Part shown: piece after piece, positions 8,610 to 21,647 of the stretch | How positions within the stretch are numbered: the stretch's first letter is position 1 | How the letters are laid out: every line of letters starts with the position of its first letter | DNA from: Chitinibacter sp. SCUT-21 | GTDB taxonomy: Bacteria > Pseudomonadota > Gammaproteobacteria > Burkholderiales > Chitinibacteraceae | Length of the DNA: 64,000 nt | Reading direction: 5' to 3' | Assembly (NCBI GenBank): GCA_041874755.1 | Contig: CP102611.1 | Span: forward strand, 2,170,001-2,234,000 | Notes under the pieces: generated by a model | What the model saw: the letters and a program-made list of their open reading frames with translations, nothing else | What the model was told of the DNA's origin: nothing | Databases searched by the model: none | Made by a program: the position numbers and the translations under genes

Positions 8610-10502
8610 ATGCTTTACCCTACTCGTTATGATGTGATTGTTGTTGGTGGCGGCCATGCCGGCACCGAAGCTGCGCTCGCCAGCGCGCGCATGGGCCGCA
8701 AAACTTTGCTGCTGACGCACAATATCGAGACGCTTGGGCAGATGAGCTGCAACCCGTCGATTGGCGGGATTGGCAAAGGCCATTTGGTCAAGGAAGTGGA
8801 CGCGCTCGGTGGCGCGATGGCCTTGGCGACCGATATGAGCGGTATCCAGTTTAAAACACTGAACTCCAGCAAAGGCCCAGCGGTTCGCGCGACGCGCGCG
8901 CAGGCTGACCGTGTACGCTACAAAGCCGCGATCCGCCATATGCTGGAAAACCAAGAAAACCTCGACCTATTCCAGCAAGCGGTGGATGACCTGATTCTGG
9001 ACGGCGACAAAGTCGTTGGCGCAGTTACGCAAATCGGCATCGAGTTTCGCGCCAGCGCCGTGGTGCTAACGGCAGGGACTTTCCTTGGCGGCAAGATTCA
9101 CGTTGGCCTCGAAAATCACGTTGGCGGTCGCGCTGGCGATCCAGCGTCGATTACCTTGTCGCAAAAGCTGCGCGAATTGCAATTACCGGTGGGCCGCTTG
9201 AAAACTGGCACGCCGCCGCGCATTGATGGCCGCACAATTAATTTTGACGTGCTCGGCATTCAGCCGGGCGACACGCCAGAGCCGGTGTTCTCCTTGCGCG
9301 GTACGCGCGACATGCACCCGAAACAATTGCCGTGCTGGATCGCGCATACCAATCTAAAAACGCACGACATTATCCGGAGCGGTTTTGATCGCAGCCCGAT
9401 GTTTACCGGCAAAATCGAAGGCGTAGGCCCGCGTTATTGCCCAAGTATCGAAGATAAAATCAACCGTTTTGCCGACAAAGAAAGCCACCAGATTTTCCTT
9501 GAGCCCGAAGGCCTTGATACCAACGAATTCTATCCAAATGGCATTTCGACTAGCTTGCCGTTTGATATTCAGCTCGCAGCTTTGCAGTCGATTGAAGGCT
9601 TGGAAAACGCACGCATTCTGCGTCCAGGCTACGCGATTGAATACGATTATTTCGACCCGCGCGCGCTGAAAAACACTTTTGAATCGAAAGCGATCAAAGG
9701 CCTGTATTTTGCTGGTCAAATTAACGGCACGACCGGTTACGAAGAAGCCGCAGCGCAAGGTTTGTTTGCCGGTTTGAACGCCGCGCTGTATGCGCGTGAT
9801 GAAGCGCCGTGGTGTCCGGGTCGCGATGAAGCATACCTAGGGGTATTGGTCGATGACCTAATCACCAAGGGCGTTACCGAGCCATACCGTATGTTTACCA
9901 GCCGCGCCGAGTTCCGCTTGCAGCTGCGCGAAGACAACGCTGATTTGCGTTTAACCGAACACGGCCGCCGCCTGGGTTTGGTTGGCGACGAACAATGGAA
10001 GTTATTCAGTGAAAAACGCGAGTCGATCGCCAAAGAATTCGAGCGCCTAAAATCAACGTGGGTTAACCCCCGCATTCTGGCCGCCGCCGAAGCAGAGCGC
10101 GTTCTCGGTAAAGCGATTGAGCGCGAATACACGCTGGCCGATTTGCTGCGCCGCCCTGAAGTGACTTATCAAAGCCTGATGAGCTTGGAAGTGGCTGGCC
10201 CGGGCGTGAGTGACGAAAAAGTCGCCGAGCAGATTGAAATTCAGGTGAAGTACCAAGGTTATATCGAGCGTCAGCAAGGCGAAGTGGCCAAACGCGATAC
10301 GTTGGAAGACGTTGAGTTGCCAGAGGGTTTCGATTTCACGCAAGTGCCAGGCTTGTCGAAAGAAATTCAGCAAAAACTCAGCACGCAGCGCCCGCAAACA
10401 CTCGGGATCGCGTCGCGCATTTCGGGCGTAACGCCCGCTGCGATCGCGCTATTGGTTGTGTACATCAAGAAAAGCCGCATGTTGGACAAGGAAGCAAAAT
10501 GA
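8610..10502 (+). CDS. mnmG: tRNA uridine-5-carboxymethylaminomethyl modification enzyme MnmG
   Basis: 630-residue FAD protein that, with MnmE, makes (carboxymethyl)aminomethyluridine at the wobble position of tRNA. The N-terminus [20 protein letters not shown] carries the Rossmann FAD loop [10 protein letters not shown], followed by family motifs CNPSIGG and [38 protein letters not shown], and the C-terminal MnmE/tRNA-binding helical domain. The ATG at 8610 is chosen over a TTG at 8577 because the family starts just before the FAD loop. The stop overlaps the rsmG start in ATGA (10499-10502), showing translational coupling. It starts a mnmG-rsmG-parA-parB block of the kind often found near the replication origin. 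Confidence 0.97.
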   Translation: MLYPTRYDVIVVGGGHAGTEAALASARMGRKTLLLTHNIETLGQMSCNPSIGGIGKGHLVKEVDALGGAMALATDMSGIQFKTLNSSKGPAVRATRAQADRVRYKAAIRHMLENQENLDLFQQAVDDLILDGDKVVGAVTQIGIEFRASAVVLTAGTFLGGKIHVGLENHVGGRAGDPASITLSQKLRELQLPVGRLKTGTPPRIDGRTINFDVLGIQPGDTPEPVFSLRGTRDMHPKQLPCWIAHTNLKTHDIIRSGFDRSPMFTGKIEGVGPRYCPSIEDKINRFADKESHQIFLEPEGLDTNEFYPNGISTSLPFDIQLAALQSIEGLENARILRPGYAIEYDYFDPRALKNTFESKAIKGLYFAGQINGTTGYEEAAAQGLFAGLNAALYARDEAPWCPGRDEAYLGVLVDDLITKGVTEPYRMFTSRAEFRLQLREDNADLRLTEHGRRLGLVGDEQWKLFSEKRESIAKEFERLKSTWVNPRILAAAEAERVLGKAIEREYTLADLLRRPEVTYQSLMSLEVAGPGVSDEKVAEQIEIQVKYQGYIERQQGEVAKRDTLEDVELPEGFDFTQVPGLSKEIQQKLSTQRPQTLGIASRISGVTPAAIALLVVYIKKSRMLDKEAK

Positions 10503-11149
10503 GCACAGTGATCGACAATAATCTGGCAACGATGCTGAGCCAAGGCTTGGCGGCAATGGGCCTTGCCTTAAGCGAGCCGCAACAAGAAAAATTGCTCGCC
10601 TATGTGGCCTTGCTGCAAAAATGGAATAAAACCTACAGCCTGACCGCGATTCGCGAGCCAGAGCGCATGGTGACACACCACTTGCTCGATTCATTGGCGC
10701 CGCTGAAATACTTGCCAGAAAGCGCGCTGTGCATGGTTGACGTTGGCTCGGGTTTTGGCACGCCGGGTATTCCGTTTGCGATTGCGCGCCCTGATTGGCA
10801 ACTGACCTTGCTCGATTCCAATCACAAGAAAACGACTTTCTTGCGTCAAGCAATTTTGGAATTGCAATTGCCGAACGTCAGCATCATCACCGGTCGCGTT
10901 GAGGCGGTGCAGCCGGAGGCAAAATTTGACGTGATTACCTCACGCGCCTTTGCTGACCTGAACGATTTCATCCGTTGGACCGAACATTTACTGGCAGATG
11001 GTGGCGAGTGGGCGGCGCTCAAAGGGGTATATCCTTACGAGGAAATCGCACAAATGCCTGCCAGCGTATACGTCGATCATGTCGATGCTTTGCAAGTGCC
11101 GGGGCTCGAAGCCGAACGCCATTTAGTCCATATTCGCAAAGTCGTTTAA
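10499..11149 (+). CDS. rsmG: 16S rRNA (guanine527-N7)-methyltransferase
   Basis: 216-residue SAM-dependent methyltransferase acting on G527 of 16S r[13 protein letters not shown], the HLLDSLA segment, the SAM loop [15 protein letters not shown] and SRAFADL are the expected motifs in order. The start overlaps the mnmG stop by 4 bp. Length is typical. A large stem-loop separates it from parA. Confidence 0.96.
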   Translation: MSTVIDNNLATMLSQGLAAMGLALSEPQQEKLLAYVALLQKWNKTYSLTAIREPERMVTHHLLDSLAPLKYLPESALCMVDVGSGFGTPGIPFAIARPDWQLTLLDSNHKKTTFLRQAILELQLPNVSIITGRVEAVQPEAKFDVITSRAFADLNDFIRWTEHLLADGGEWAALKGVYPYEEIAQMPASVYVDHVDALQVPGLEAERHLVHIRKVV

Positions 11150-11158
11150 GCAACGTTG

Positions 11159-11217
11159 AGCCGATAGGGCGGCAGATGACGATCAAAAAGTCATGATCTG
11201 CAGGTAAACTATCGGCT
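11159..11217. other. Nested stem-loop between rsmG and parA
   Basis: Outer arms AGCCGATAG (11159-11167) and CTATCGGCT (11209-11217) match perfectly over 9 bp. Inside, GCAGAT (11172-11177) pairs with ATCTGC (11196-11201), and GAC with GTC. There is no real T run, so this is a weak terminator at best. It could be an attenuating or RNA-stability structure. Confidence 0.5.
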
Positions 11218-11251
11218 TTGCCGCAAATCGTGCGCGAGTAGGGAAGAATCA

Positions 11252-12037
11252 ATGAAAATTTTAGCCATTGCGAATCAGAAGGGCGGGGTCGGTAAAACGA
11301 CGACGGCCGTCAATCTCGCGGCGAGTTTGGCTCATTTGGGCAAACGCGTGCTCTTGGTTGATCTTGATCCGCAAGCTAACGCGACGATGGGCGCCGGCAT
11401 CGATAAAACCAAGCTGCGCCATTCTGTGTATTCTTTGCTGATTGGCGAGTCGCAAATGAGTCAAGCGGTACTCAATTCTGAATCGGGTGGATTTGATGTC
11501 CTGCCCGCCAGCCGCGATCTGGCTGGCGCCGAAGTCGAGTTAGTCGATGCCGACGCGCGCGAAACGCGCCTGAAAGTGGCGTTGGCGCAAGTGGCAGGGC
11601 AGTATGATTTTGTGATTCTCGATTGTCCGCCGGCGCTTAATTTATTGACGCTCAATGGTTTGGTCGCTGCCGATGCGGTAATGATTCCAATGCAGTGCGA
11701 ATATTATGCGCTCGAAGGCTTGTCCGATTTAGTGAATACCCTCAAGCGCATTAAGCAGAACCTCAATCGCAAAATCGAAATTGAAGGTTTGCTGCGCACG
11801 ATGTTTGACCCGCGCTCGACTTTGGCGCAGCAAGTGTCGGATCAACTCGTTAAGCACTTCACCAGCAAGCTTTATCACACGGTGATCCCGCGCAATGTGC
11901 GCTTGGCCGAAGCACCGAGTTATGGTCGCCCAATTTTGGCCTACGACAAATCATCGAAAGGCGCACAAGCCTATTTGGCCTTGGCCGAAGAATTGCTCGC
12001 TCGACACGGTGAGCAACAGGCAATGCCTGTGATGTAA
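11252..12037 (+). CDS. parA: Chromosome partitioning ATPase ParA (Soj)
   Basis: 261-residue deviant Walker ATPase that binds DNA nonspecifically and moves ParB-parS complexes. It begins MKILAIANQKGGVGKTT with the deviant P-loop; LVDLDPQANAT and VILDCPPALNLLT are Walker A' and B, and the C-terminal VIPRNVRLAEAPSYG is typical of chromosomal Soj. The short length, without an N-terminal helix-turn-helix, supports a chromosomal rather than plasmid type. parB follows after 67 bp. No good parS (TGTTTCACGTGAAACA) occurs in this window. Confidence 0.96.
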   Translation: MKILAIANQKGGVGKTTTAVNLAASLAHLGKRVLLVDLDPQANATMGAGIDKTKLRHSVYSLLIGESQMSQAVLNSESGGFDVLPASRDLAGAEVELVDADARETRLKVALAQVAGQYDFVILDCPPALNLLTLNGLVAADAVMIPMQCEYYALEGLSDLVNTLKRIKQNLNRKIEIEGLLRTMFDPRSTLAQQVSDQLVKHFTSKLYHTVIPRNVRLAEAPSYGRPILAYDKSSKGAQAYLALAEELLARHGEQQAMPVM

Positions 12038-12104
12038 TGCGCTGCAGGCTAGTTGCAGATTGCTCTAGCAGTAAATACCCCAATAACTAATCAGTGGAAT
12101 TACC

Positions 12105-12941
12105 ATGGTGAGTAAGAAATTCAAAGGCTTGGGCCGTGGTCTGGACGCGCTAATGGGCGAGCCAGCACTCGGTGATGAACTGAAAACCCTAGGTGTTGAA
12201 CAATTACAGCCGGGCAAATATCAGCCGCGGACCTTGATGAATGAAGAGGCGCTGGAAGAGTTGGCGAACTCAATCCGCGCGCAAGGTTTGATGCAGCCCA
12301 TTTTGGTGCGAGAAATCGGTTTAGATCGCTTTGAGATTATCGCTGGTGAGCGCCGCTGGCGCGCAGCGCAACGCGCAGGTTTGAGTGAAATCCCCGCTTT
12401 GGTGCGTGAAATTGCCGACGAAGCGGCGCTGGCGATGGCGCTGATCGAAAATATTCAACGCGAAAATCTCAATCCACTGGAAGAAGCGATCGGCATTCAA
12501 CGCTTGGTCGACGAGTTTGGTTTGACGCAAGAGGCCGCAGCGCAAGCACTGGGTAAATCGCGTTCTGCGGTTGCTAATTTATTGCGCCTGCTGAATTTGC
12601 AAGCTGAAGTGCGCGAGCTGCTGATGGCTGGAGATTTGGATATGGGGCACGCACGTGCCTTGCTGCCGTTGGCCGAAGGAGCGCAGCTTGAGGCGGCCCG
12701 CTTGGTCGTGCTCAAGGCCATGTCAGTGCGTGAGGTGGAAAACCTCGTTAAGAAAATGCTGGCCGAACCACAGATTAAGCCCGAGCCGCAGGTTGATCCA
12801 AAAATAATCGCGCATCAGCAGAACCTTTCGAATCGTCTGGGGACCAAGGTTCAGATTCAAGCGAGCAAGAAAGGGCAGGGCAAAATCACGATTGAGTTTG
12901 CCAATCAGGCACAACTCGAAGCTTTGCTCGCCAGAATGTAA
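12105..12941 (+). CDS. parB: Chromosome partitioning protein ParB (Spo0J)
   Basis: 278-residue parS-binding CTPase. The N-terminus KGLGRGLDALMG is the ParA-interaction box, QPGKYQPR and GERRWRAAQRAGL (CTP-binding and arginine motifs) lie at about 40-100, ALIENIQRENLNPLEEA follows, the helix-turn-helix is GLTQEAAAQALGKSRSAVANLLRL at about 140-165, and the C-terminal dimer domain ends at ALLARM. All parts are intact. It is paired with parA in one operon. Confidence 0.96.
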   Translation: MVSKKFKGLGRGLDALMGEPALGDELKTLGVEQLQPGKYQPRTLMNEEALEELANSIRAQGLMQPILVREIGLDRFEIIAGERRWRAAQRAGLSEIPALVREIADEAALAMALIENIQRENLNPLEEAIGIQRLVDEFGLTQEAAAQALGKSRSAVANLLRLLNLQAEVRELLMAGDLDMGHARALLPLAEGAQLEAARLVVLKAMSVREVENLVKKMLAEPQIKPEPQVDPKIIAHQQNLSNRLGTKVQIQASKKGQGKITIEFANQAQLEALLARM

Positions 12942-13072
12942 GTTAGTGCATGGAATGCACCAAAACTGGGTTGCTTGCTGAATTAATCTTTACTGCATTG
13001 AAAAGAATGATTTTTTGTTTTACCCGTTCGGCATGAATTCGAAAATAAATGCCGTAAAGTCAATGTGTAAAA

Positions 13073-13102
13073 TTGACGTAGGGCAAATCTACTCCGTATA
13101 AT
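13073..13102 (+). promoter_or_regulatory. Sigma-70 promoter of the atp operon
   Basis: TTGACG (13073-13078) and a perfect TATAAT (13097-13102) are 18 bp apart, 24 bp before the atpI start. This is the best vegetative promoter in the window and matches a constitutive, strongly expressed operon. Confidence 0.8.
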
Positions 13103-13125
13103 CGCGGGGTTTCGCTGATGGTGGA

Positions 13126-13512
13126 ATGATGGTTAGGACTGCACAGATTCGGGGCGTGATTCGCTTGCAGGTGGCGATCACCGTAGTACTCGCTGTAGCG
13201 CTCCTCCTTATTTTGGGACGATCGGCAGCAATTGCAAGTGGATTGGGTGGTGTTATCGCAGTTTTTGGCAGCGTACTCTATGCAGTAATTGCATACGGTG
13301 CGATTGGTGGTTTGAAGTTTGCGCCCCCCGCTGAAATTATGCGCCGCCACTTTGCTGCAGAGATGGCCAAGCTTTGTGTGACGTTGCTGAGCTTTGCGGC
13401 GTTATTTGTTTTGTATCGGCAGGCAGCTTGGTTGTGGGTATTTGTTGGATACCTCGCAGCCGCCAGCGCCTACTGGTTTGGGCTTTTAATTCAATTTGAT
13501 GGTAAAAAGTAG
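13126..13512 (+). CDS. atpI: ATP synthase subunit I
   Basis: 128-residue membrane protein with four hydrophobic segments, first gene of the ATP synthase operon. AtpI is thought to help assembly of the c-ring or supply Mg2+ and is not part of the mature enzyme. The sequence is weakly conserved in the family; identity rests on length, membrane pattern and position directly before atpB. Two tandem ATGs (13126 and 13129) could both serve as start. Confidence 0.88.
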   Translation: MMVRTAQIRGVIRLQVAITVVLAVALLLILGRSAAIASGLGGVIAVFGSVLYAVIAYGAIGGLKFAPPAEIMRRHFAAEMAKLCVTLLSFAALFVLYRQAAWLWVFVGYLAAASAYWFGLLIQFDGKK

Positions 13513-14689
<1,177 letters not shown>

Positions 14690-14722
14690 TCCTTTGATCA
14701 GCCTTTAAGGAGGACATTCAGC

Positions 14723-15193
14723 GTGGAATTTAATATGTCTCTTGTGGGTCAGATGATCACTTTTGCGATCCTGATCTACTTCACGATGAAATTTGTTTGG
14801 CCTCCGCTGACCAAGATGATGGATGAGCGTGCCAAGCGCATCGCTGATGGCTTGGCTGCAGCTGATCGCGCAAAGCAAGATCTTGAGAATGCTGAGAAAA
14901 AATCAGCAGACAAACTGCGTGAAGCTAAGCAACAAGCAGCTGAGATCATTGCACAGGCTGAAAAGCGTGCTGCACAACTCGTCGAAGAAGCTAAGAGCAA
15001 TGCCAAAGTTGAAGGCGAACGCCTGATCGCTGGTGCTCAAGGTGAAATCGAGCAGCAAATTCAACATGCAAAAGAAACTTTGCGTCAGCAAGTGGCTACT
15101 TTAGCCGTTGCCGGTGCTGAGAAGATTCTGCAGCGCGAAGTCGACGCTGCGAAGCATGCTGATATGCTGACATCTATCAAAGCGGAATTGTAA
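14723..15193 (+). CDS. atpF: ATP synthase Fo subunit b
   Basis: 156-residue peripheral stalk subunit: one N-terminal membrane helix ([19 protein letters not shown]) then a long charged helix (about 35-150). The start is a GTG at 14723 because AAGGAGGA lies 9 bp upstream; an in-frame ATG at 14735 would be too far from it. Confidence 0.96.
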   Translation: MEFNMSLVGQMITFAILIYFTMKFVWPPLTKMMDERAKRIADGLAAADRAKQDLENAEKKSADKLREAKQQAAEIIAQAEKRAAQLVEEAKSNAKVEGERLIAGAQGEIEQQIQHAKETLRQQVATLAVAGAEKILQREVDAAKHADMLTSIKAEL

Positions 15194-15200
15194 GACAGTC

Positions 15201-15737
15201 ATGGCAGAACTAATAACCGTCGCTAGACCCTATGCTGAAGCGGTATTCCGCTTGGCCAAAGAGAGCAATACCTTGTCTCTCTGGTCGGACGTGCTTGCCA
15301 ACCTCGCGACTATCGCAGGTAGCAAGGATGCCCTTGACGTAGTGGCTAATCCAAAGTGTTCTGCAACTCAGGTTCAGGAGCTGTTGGTCGGGCTCCTGGG
15401 CGTTGATGCTAACGCAGAGGTTAAAAACTTCCTGGCAACAGTAATTGAAAATGGTCGCTTCACAGCCCTACCGGCGGTTGCTGACCTTTTCGAAGAACTG
15501 AAAGCGGCAGATGAAGGTGTAGCGCAAGCGCACATCGAATCTGCTTTTGCTGTGACTGATGCCCAACTGGCCGAACTGACGGCTACGCTCAATCAGCAAC
15601 TCAAGCGCAAGATCACAGCCGATGTGACCGTGAACCCCGATCTGATCGGTGGTGTGAAGGTTACCATTGGTGATCTGGTTATTGATGCCTCTGTACGTGG
15701 CAAATTAACTGCTCTTGCAACGAGCCTGAAGAGTTAG
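15201..15737 (+). CDS. atpH: ATP synthase F1 subunit delta
   Basis: 178-residue stalk subunit linking F1 to subunit b. [14 protein letters not shown] at the N-terminus and the C-terminal [25 protein letters not shown] pattern are diagnostic. It starts 7 bp after atpF. Confidence 0.96.
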   Translation: MAELITVARPYAEAVFRLAKESNTLSLWSDVLANLATIAGSKDALDVVANPKCSATQVQELLVGLLGVDANAEVKNFLATVIENGRFTALPAVADLFEELKAADEGVAQAHIESAFAVTDAQLAELTATLNQQLKRKITADVTVNPDLIGGVKVTIGDLVIDASVRGKLTALATSLKS

Positions 15738-15745
15738 GAGAAATC

Positions 15746-17287
15746 ATGCAACTTAATCCGTCCGAAATCAGTGAACTGATTAAAGCTCGGATCCAGAATC
15801 TGCCACAAGGCGCACAGGCTAGCACGACTGGTACTGTAGTGTCGGTAACTGACGGTATCGTGCGCGTGCACGGCTTGTCTGAAGTTATGCAAGGCGAGAT
15901 GCTGGAATTCCCGGGTAATACCTACGGTTTGGCGCTTAACTTGGAGCGCGATTCTGTTGGTGCCGTAATTTTGGGTGACTACAAACACATCGCCGAAGGT
16001 GATGAGGTTAAATGTACTGGCCGCATTCTGGAAGTTCCAGTGGGTCGTGAGTTGGTTGGCCGCGTTGTTAACGCGTTGGGTCAGCCTATCGACGGTAAAG
16101 GTCCTTTGGGCACTACCGAATCAGCTCCGATCGAAAAAATTGCGCCAGGCGTAATTGCTCGTCAATCTGTATCTCAACCACTGCAAACCGGTATCAAATC
16201 AATCGATACTATGGTTCCAGTTGGTCGTGGTCAGCGTGAGTTGATCATTGGTGACCGTCAAACCGGTAAAACTGCCGTTGCATTGGACGCGATCATCAAC
16301 CAGAAAGGCACTGGCGTAACGTGTATCTACGTTGCGATCGGTCAGAAAGCTTCTTCGATTGCGAACGTGGTTCGTAAATTGGAAGAGCACGGCGCATTGG
16401 CTCACACTATCGTGGTTGCTGCTGCCGCTTCTGAATCTGCTGCTCTGCAATACATCGCGGCATACTCTGGTTGCACGATGGGTGAATTCTTCCGCGATCG
16501 CGGTGAAGACGCATTGATCGTTTACGATGATTTGTCTAAGCAAGCTGTTGCTTACCGTCAAATTTCGTTGCTGTTGCGTCGTCCACCAGGTCGTGAAGCC
16601 TTCCCGGGTGACGTATTCTATCTCCACTCTCGTCTGCTTGAGCGCGCTGCGCGTATCAACGCTGATGAAGTTGAGAAATTGACTAACGGCGCTGTGAAAG
16701 GCAAAACTGGTTCTTTGACTGCATTGCCTATCATTGAAACCCAAGCAGGTGACGTATCTGCATTCGTACCAACGAACGTAATTTCGATTACTGACGGTCA
16801 GATCTTCTTGGAAACTGACTTGTTCAACGCGGGTATTCGCCCAGCGATGAACGCGGGTATTTCGGTATCACGTGTAGGTGGCGCGGCTCAGACTAAAGTC
16901 ATCAAGAAATTGGGTGGCGGTGTACGTCTGGCTCTGGCTCAGTACCGTGAATTGGCTGCGTTTGCACAGTTCGCGTCTGACTTGGACGAAGCGACTCGTA
17001 AACAGTTGGAAAACGGTAAGTTGGTCACTGAGTTGATGAAACAAGCTCAGTACAGCCCACTGAAAGTCGGCGAATTGGGCGTGACCCTGTTGCTGATCAA
17101 CAAAGGCGTATTTGCTGATGTTGCAGTTGACCGTGCTCTGGCATTCGAAGCTGCGTTCTTGAGCCACCTCAAGGCTAACCACGCTGATGTATTGGCACGC
17201 GTTGATGAGAAAGGTGAACTTTCTTCTGAAGACGAAGCGGCCATCCTGAAAGCTGCGGAGTCCTTCAAGGCCGGCGCTGCTTACTGA
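15746..17287 (+). CDS. atpA: ATP synthase F1 subunit alpha
   Basis: 513-residue non-catalytic nucleotide-binding subunit. The P-loop [11 protein letters not shown] is at about 169-179, and the alpha signature [14 protein letters not shown] and the arginine finger region are present. Length is standard. It starts 8 bp after atpH with AGGAG as ribosome site. Confidence 0.98.
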   Translation: MQLNPSEISELIKARIQNLPQGAQASTTGTVVSVTDGIVRVHGLSEVMQGEMLEFPGNTYGLALNLERDSVGAVILGDYKHIAEGDEVKCTGRILEVPVGRELVGRVVNALGQPIDGKGPLGTTESAPIEKIAPGVIARQSVSQPLQTGIKSIDTMVPVGRGQRELIIGDRQTGKTAVALDAIINQKGTGVTCIYVAIGQKASSIANVVRKLEEHGALAHTIVVAAAASESAALQYIAAYSGCTMGEFFRDRGEDALIVYDDLSKQAVAYRQISLLLRRPPGREAFPGDVFYLHSRLLERAARINADEVEKLTNGAVKGKTGSLTALPIIETQAGDVSAFVPTNVISITDGQIFLETDLFNAGIRPAMNAGISVSRVGGAAQTKVIKKLGGGVRLALAQYRELAAFAQFASDLDEATRKQLENGKLVTELMKQAQYSPLKVGELGVTLLLINKGVFADVAVDRALAFEAAFLSHLKANHADVLARVDEKGELSSEDEAAILKAAESFKAGAAY

Positions 17288-17315
17288 TTTGAGACGTAGA
17301 TAAAAGGATCAGATC

Positions 17316-18194
17316 ATGGCAGGCGGTAAAGAGATTCGTACCAAGATCAAAAGCGTAAAAAATACGCAGAAGATCACCCGCGCCATGGAAATGGTTGCCA
17401 CGTCGAAAATGCGCAAGGCTCAGGAACGTATGAAAGCGGCCCGCCCCTACGGTGAAAAAATCCGTAGCGTGGCCGCCCACCTGAGCCAAGCTCTTGTCGA
17501 CTATCAGCACCCATATCTCCAAAAGCGCGAAACCGTCAAACGGGTTGGCCTGATTATGGTGACCTCAGACAAAGGCTTGTGTGGTGGTTTGAACACCAAC
17601 TCGCTGCGTCTGGCTTTCAATAATATGAAAGACTGGCATCAAAAAGGCGTTGAGACGGTTGTAACTGCAATCGGCAATAAGGGTTATGGGTTTATGAACC
17701 GCAACGGCGCGAAGCTTGTATCTTCCGTTGTTGGTCTTGGTGATACCCCACACCTGGAACAGCTGATTGGCCCGATCAAAGTAATGATCGATGCTTATAT
17801 CGCTGGTGAAGTGGATGAAGTTCATATCGCTTACACGCGTTTCGTCAATACGATGAAACAAGAGCCAGTGCTTGAGCAATTGTTGCCATTATCGAGCGAA
17901 ACATTTGAGCCGGCTAACAAGCCTGCGCGTACTCATAACTGGGAATACCTGTATGAGCCAGATGCGAAAACTGTGATCGATGACTTGATGAACCGCTATA
18001 TCGAGGCACTGGTTTACCAGTCCGTAGCGGAAAACATGGCATCTGAAAATGCAGCTCGTATGGTCGCAATGAAGGCCGCAACCGATAACGCTGATAAGGT
18101 GATCGGCTCCCTGCAACTGCTGTACAACAAAACGCGTCAAGCTGCGATTACGAAAGAACTTTCGGAAATCGTATCTGGTGCAGCAGCAGTTTAA
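17316..18194 (+). CDS. atpG: ATP synthase F1 subunit gamma
   Basis: 292-residue central rotor shaft. The N-terminus [20 protein letters not shown] and C-terminal [20 protein letters not shown] are the conserved coiled-coil ends; [10 protein letters not shown] lies between. Length is standard. Confidence 0.97.
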   Translation: MAGGKEIRTKIKSVKNTQKITRAMEMVATSKMRKAQERMKAARPYGEKIRSVAAHLSQALVDYQHPYLQKRETVKRVGLIMVTSDKGLCGGLNTNSLRLAFNNMKDWHQKGVETVVTAIGNKGYGFMNRNGAKLVSSVVGLGDTPHLEQLIGPIKVMIDAYIAGEVDEVHIAYTRFVNTMKQEPVLEQLLPLSSETFEPANKPARTHNWEYLYEPDAKTVIDDLMNRYIEALVYQSVAENMASENAARMVAMKAATDNADKVIGSLQLLYNKTRQAAITKELSEIVSGAAAV

Positions 18195-19610
<1,416 letters not shown>

Positions 19611-19621
19611 GGGGTTAAGCT

Positions 19622-20050
19622 ATGGCCATGACCATGCATGTGGACGTAGTTAGCGCTGAAGAGCTGATCTACTCGGGTACCGCTGAGTTTGTCTCGGCGC
19701 CTGCCGACAAGGGTGAGATCGGTATCTTGCCGCGTCACGCGCCGCTGTTGACCCGCATTCGCCCGGGCGCGATCCGTATCAAGATCGCGAACTCGAATGA
19801 AGACGATGTCATCCTGTTTGTATCAGGTGGCATGCTCGAAGTTCAGCCGGATGGGGTTACGGTATTGGCCGACACTGCGATTCGTGGTGCAGACATTGAT
19901 GAAGCCAAAGCGCAAGAAGCGAAGCGCAAGGCAGAAGAAGCGTTGCGCAATCACGCTTCGTCAATGGACTTTGCCATGGCGCAGGCCGAATTGGTCGAAG
20001 CAGTTGCAAAACTTGCTGTCATCGACAAGATCAAACGGCGCGGCCACTAA
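19622..20050 (+). CDS. atpC: ATP synthase F1 subunit epsilon
   Basis: 142-residue rotor subunit that can inhibit ATP hydrolysis. N-terminal beta domain: [15 protein letters not shown] and [20 protein letters not shown]-terminal two-helix domain rich in Ala, Lys and Glu. Last gene of the operon, followed by a strong terminator. Confidence 0.97.
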   Translation: MAMTMHVDVVSAEELIYSGTAEFVSAPADKGEIGILPRHAPLLTRIRPGAIRIKIANSNEDDVILFVSGGMLEVQPDGVTVLADTAIRGADIDEAKAQEAKRKAEEALRNHASSMDFAMAQAELVEAVAKLAVIDKIKRRGH

Positions 20051-20080
20051 TCATCGCTTTGCGATGGTTTTGCAAGAAAC

Positions 20081-20109
20081 AAAAAACCAGCCTACGGGCT
20101 GGTTTTTTT
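20081..20109 (+). terminator. Terminator of the atp operon
   Basis: AAAAACCAGCC and GGCTGGTTTTT flank a short TACG loop and a T run follows. The A run on the other side means it could also stop transcripts coming from the minus-strand acetyltransferase gene. Confidence 0.9.
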
Positions 20110-20111
20110 AT

Positions 20112-20160
20112 GGGTATTGCTTTGTAGGTCATTTTGGTGGCTGGTTGCAGGTCAATACCC
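20112..20160. repeat. 49-bp GTAT-N37-ATAC element, copy 5
   Basis: GGGTATTG (20112-20119) and CAATACCC (20153-20160) form a perfect 8-bp inverted repeat at the ends. One base separates it from the stop codon of the minus-strand acetyltransferase gene. Confidence 0.85.
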
Positions 20161-20161
20161 C

Positions 20162-20650
20162 TTATTGATTTAAACGGCGCACGAAGTGCAAATGACCCAT
20201 TTCACGGATGTAGCCCATTTTCTGGTACAGGCGATGCGCGTTTACATTTTCTGGTGAAGTTTGCATCGTTAGCATGCCGACCCCAATCGCTTTCGCTTCG
20301 CGCTCAACGTGCGCGAGCAGCGCGGCACCAATTTTTTGACCACGCAGTTCTGGTAGCACATACAAATCGTTGAGTACCCAGCAGCGGCACAAACTCATCG
20401 ACGAAAAACTCTCAAACACCTGAGTAAAGCCAATCGCTTTGCCTTCGGTATCACGCACCAAGTACAAGCGTGAATCGCCTTGGCTTAAACGCTGTGCCAA
20501 GAATGCACGGGCTTCTTCAACATCTTGCGAATAGTTGGCATAGCGCAGCGAAGTCTCAATGTAAAACTGGCGATATGCAGTGAATAAAGGGGCCAGATCA
20601 TCAAGATCTAAAATGCCCGCATTGCTAATGGAAAATGAAGTTTCTGGCAT
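20162..20650 (-). CDS. GNAT-family N-acetyltransferase
   Basis: 162-residue acetyltransferase with the GNAT acetyl-CoA pocket at about 85-115 (VLNDLYVLPELRGQKIGAALL, where RGQKIG is the pyrophosphate loop) and the C-terminal MQTSPENVNAHRLYQKMGY typical of the family. The substrate is unknown. The ATG at 20650 is used; a GTG five codons upstream (20665) is possible. It is convergent with the atp operon and separated from ubiK by a terminator. Confidence 0.88.
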   Translation of the reverse strand: MPETSFSISNAGILDLDDLAPLFTAYRQFYIETSLRYANYSQDVEEARAFLAQRLSQGDSRLYLVRDTEGKAIGFTQVFESFSSMSLCRCWVLNDLYVLPELRGQKIGAALLAHVEREAKAIGVGMLTMQTSPENVNAHRLYQKMGYIREMGHLHFVRRLNQ

Positions 20651-20705
20651 AGTCTCGATCAACACAACTTGCTCACAGGTGGATTGGCTTACTGAATGTT
20701 ACAAA

Positions 20706-20729
20706 AAAACCGAGCTATAAGCTCGGTTT
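20706..20729 (-). terminator. Terminator after ubiK
   Basis: ACCGAGC and GCTCGGT flank TATAA; the plus-strand A run before it gives a T run for minus-strand transcripts, so it ends ubiK ahead of the acetyltransferase gene. Confidence 0.75.
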
Positions 20730-20767
20730 TGCTAAGGCCTGTTGTAAATCGAGAGGCCCGGAACGGA

Positions 20768-21028
20768 TTAGATCCCGTCCTGTGGGTTATTCATTTGTAA
20801 TCGTGACTCAAGATCCGCCACTCGTGCTTCGAGCTGGGTGAGTGTTTCGCGCGTGCGGGCCAATACTTCTTGTTGAATCTCAAATTCTTCGCGAGTCACT
20901 AAATCGAGCTTATTGAAGGCGCTGCCCATCATGGCGCGGACATTTTTTTCCATGTCTTTGGCGGGGCTTGCAGCAATCGCGTCTGAGATTTTGCCGGCGA
21001 TTTCATCAAAAAACTTATCTTTTAGCAT
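20768..21028 (-). CDS. ubiK: Ubiquinone biosynthesis accessory factor UbiK
   Basis: 86-residue protein of the UbiK/YqiC family (formerly DUF526), an accessory factor that helps the UbiJ-containing aerobic ubiquinone complex. The N-terminus FFDEIAGKISDAIAASPA and the middle MMGSAFNKLDLVTREEFEIQ followed by a C-terminal coiled coil match the family. The start at 21028 has AAGGAG upstream. Confidence 0.9.
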   Translation of the reverse strand: MLKDKFFDEIAGKISDAIAASPAKDMEKNVRAMMGSAFNKLDLVTREEFEIQQEVLARTRETLTQLEARVADLESRLQMNNPQDGI

Positions 21029-21108
21029 GGCTTACTCCTTGGCGGGCTAAGTGTTGAGCATCTGTGTATGAGTTTAGCAGATCGTGAAAGCTGCAAGGGG
21101 AAGATTGA

Positions 21109-21125
21109 TGCACACAAATGGTGCT
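21109..21125 (+). promoter_or_regulatory. Candidate NtrC-binding site
   Basis: TGCAC-N7-GTGCT is one base off the NtrC dyad TGCAC-N7-GTGCA. It lies about 94 bp upstream of the sigma-54 promoter of glnK, a usual enhancer distance. Confidence 0.55.
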
Positions 21126-21217
21126 TGAGCTTCCTGAGGCGTTTTAATGCTGTGTCAAAGTAGTGCCCTTCACGCACCATATTGTCATATTTCATTGATA
21201 TTGTTGGATAAATTTAC

Positions 21218-21234
21218 TTGGCACGCTTTATGCT
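21218..21234 (+). promoter_or_regulatory. Sigma-54 promoter of glnK-amtB
   Basis: TTGGCACG then TTTATGCT places GG and GC exactly 10 bp apart, matching the -24/-12 consensus TGGCAC-N5-TTGC with one mismatch. It lies 46 bp before the glnK start. Expression under nitrogen limitation is inferred. Confidence 0.8.
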
Positions 21235-21243
21235 AGGTACTGA

Positions 21244-21618
<375 letters not shown>

Positions 21619-21647
21619 GCCTTGATTGAGTACTGGAGAGAAGCAAA

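Noticed and set aside
9835..9848. ATACCTAGGGGTAT palindrome
   Set aside because: Inside conserved mnmG coding sequence and lacking the 49-bp spacing.
12032..12080. Possible seventeenth 49-bp element at the parA stop
   Set aside because: Right end is AATACCC, but the left end reads ATGTAATG, so GTAT is not preserved; kept out of the family.
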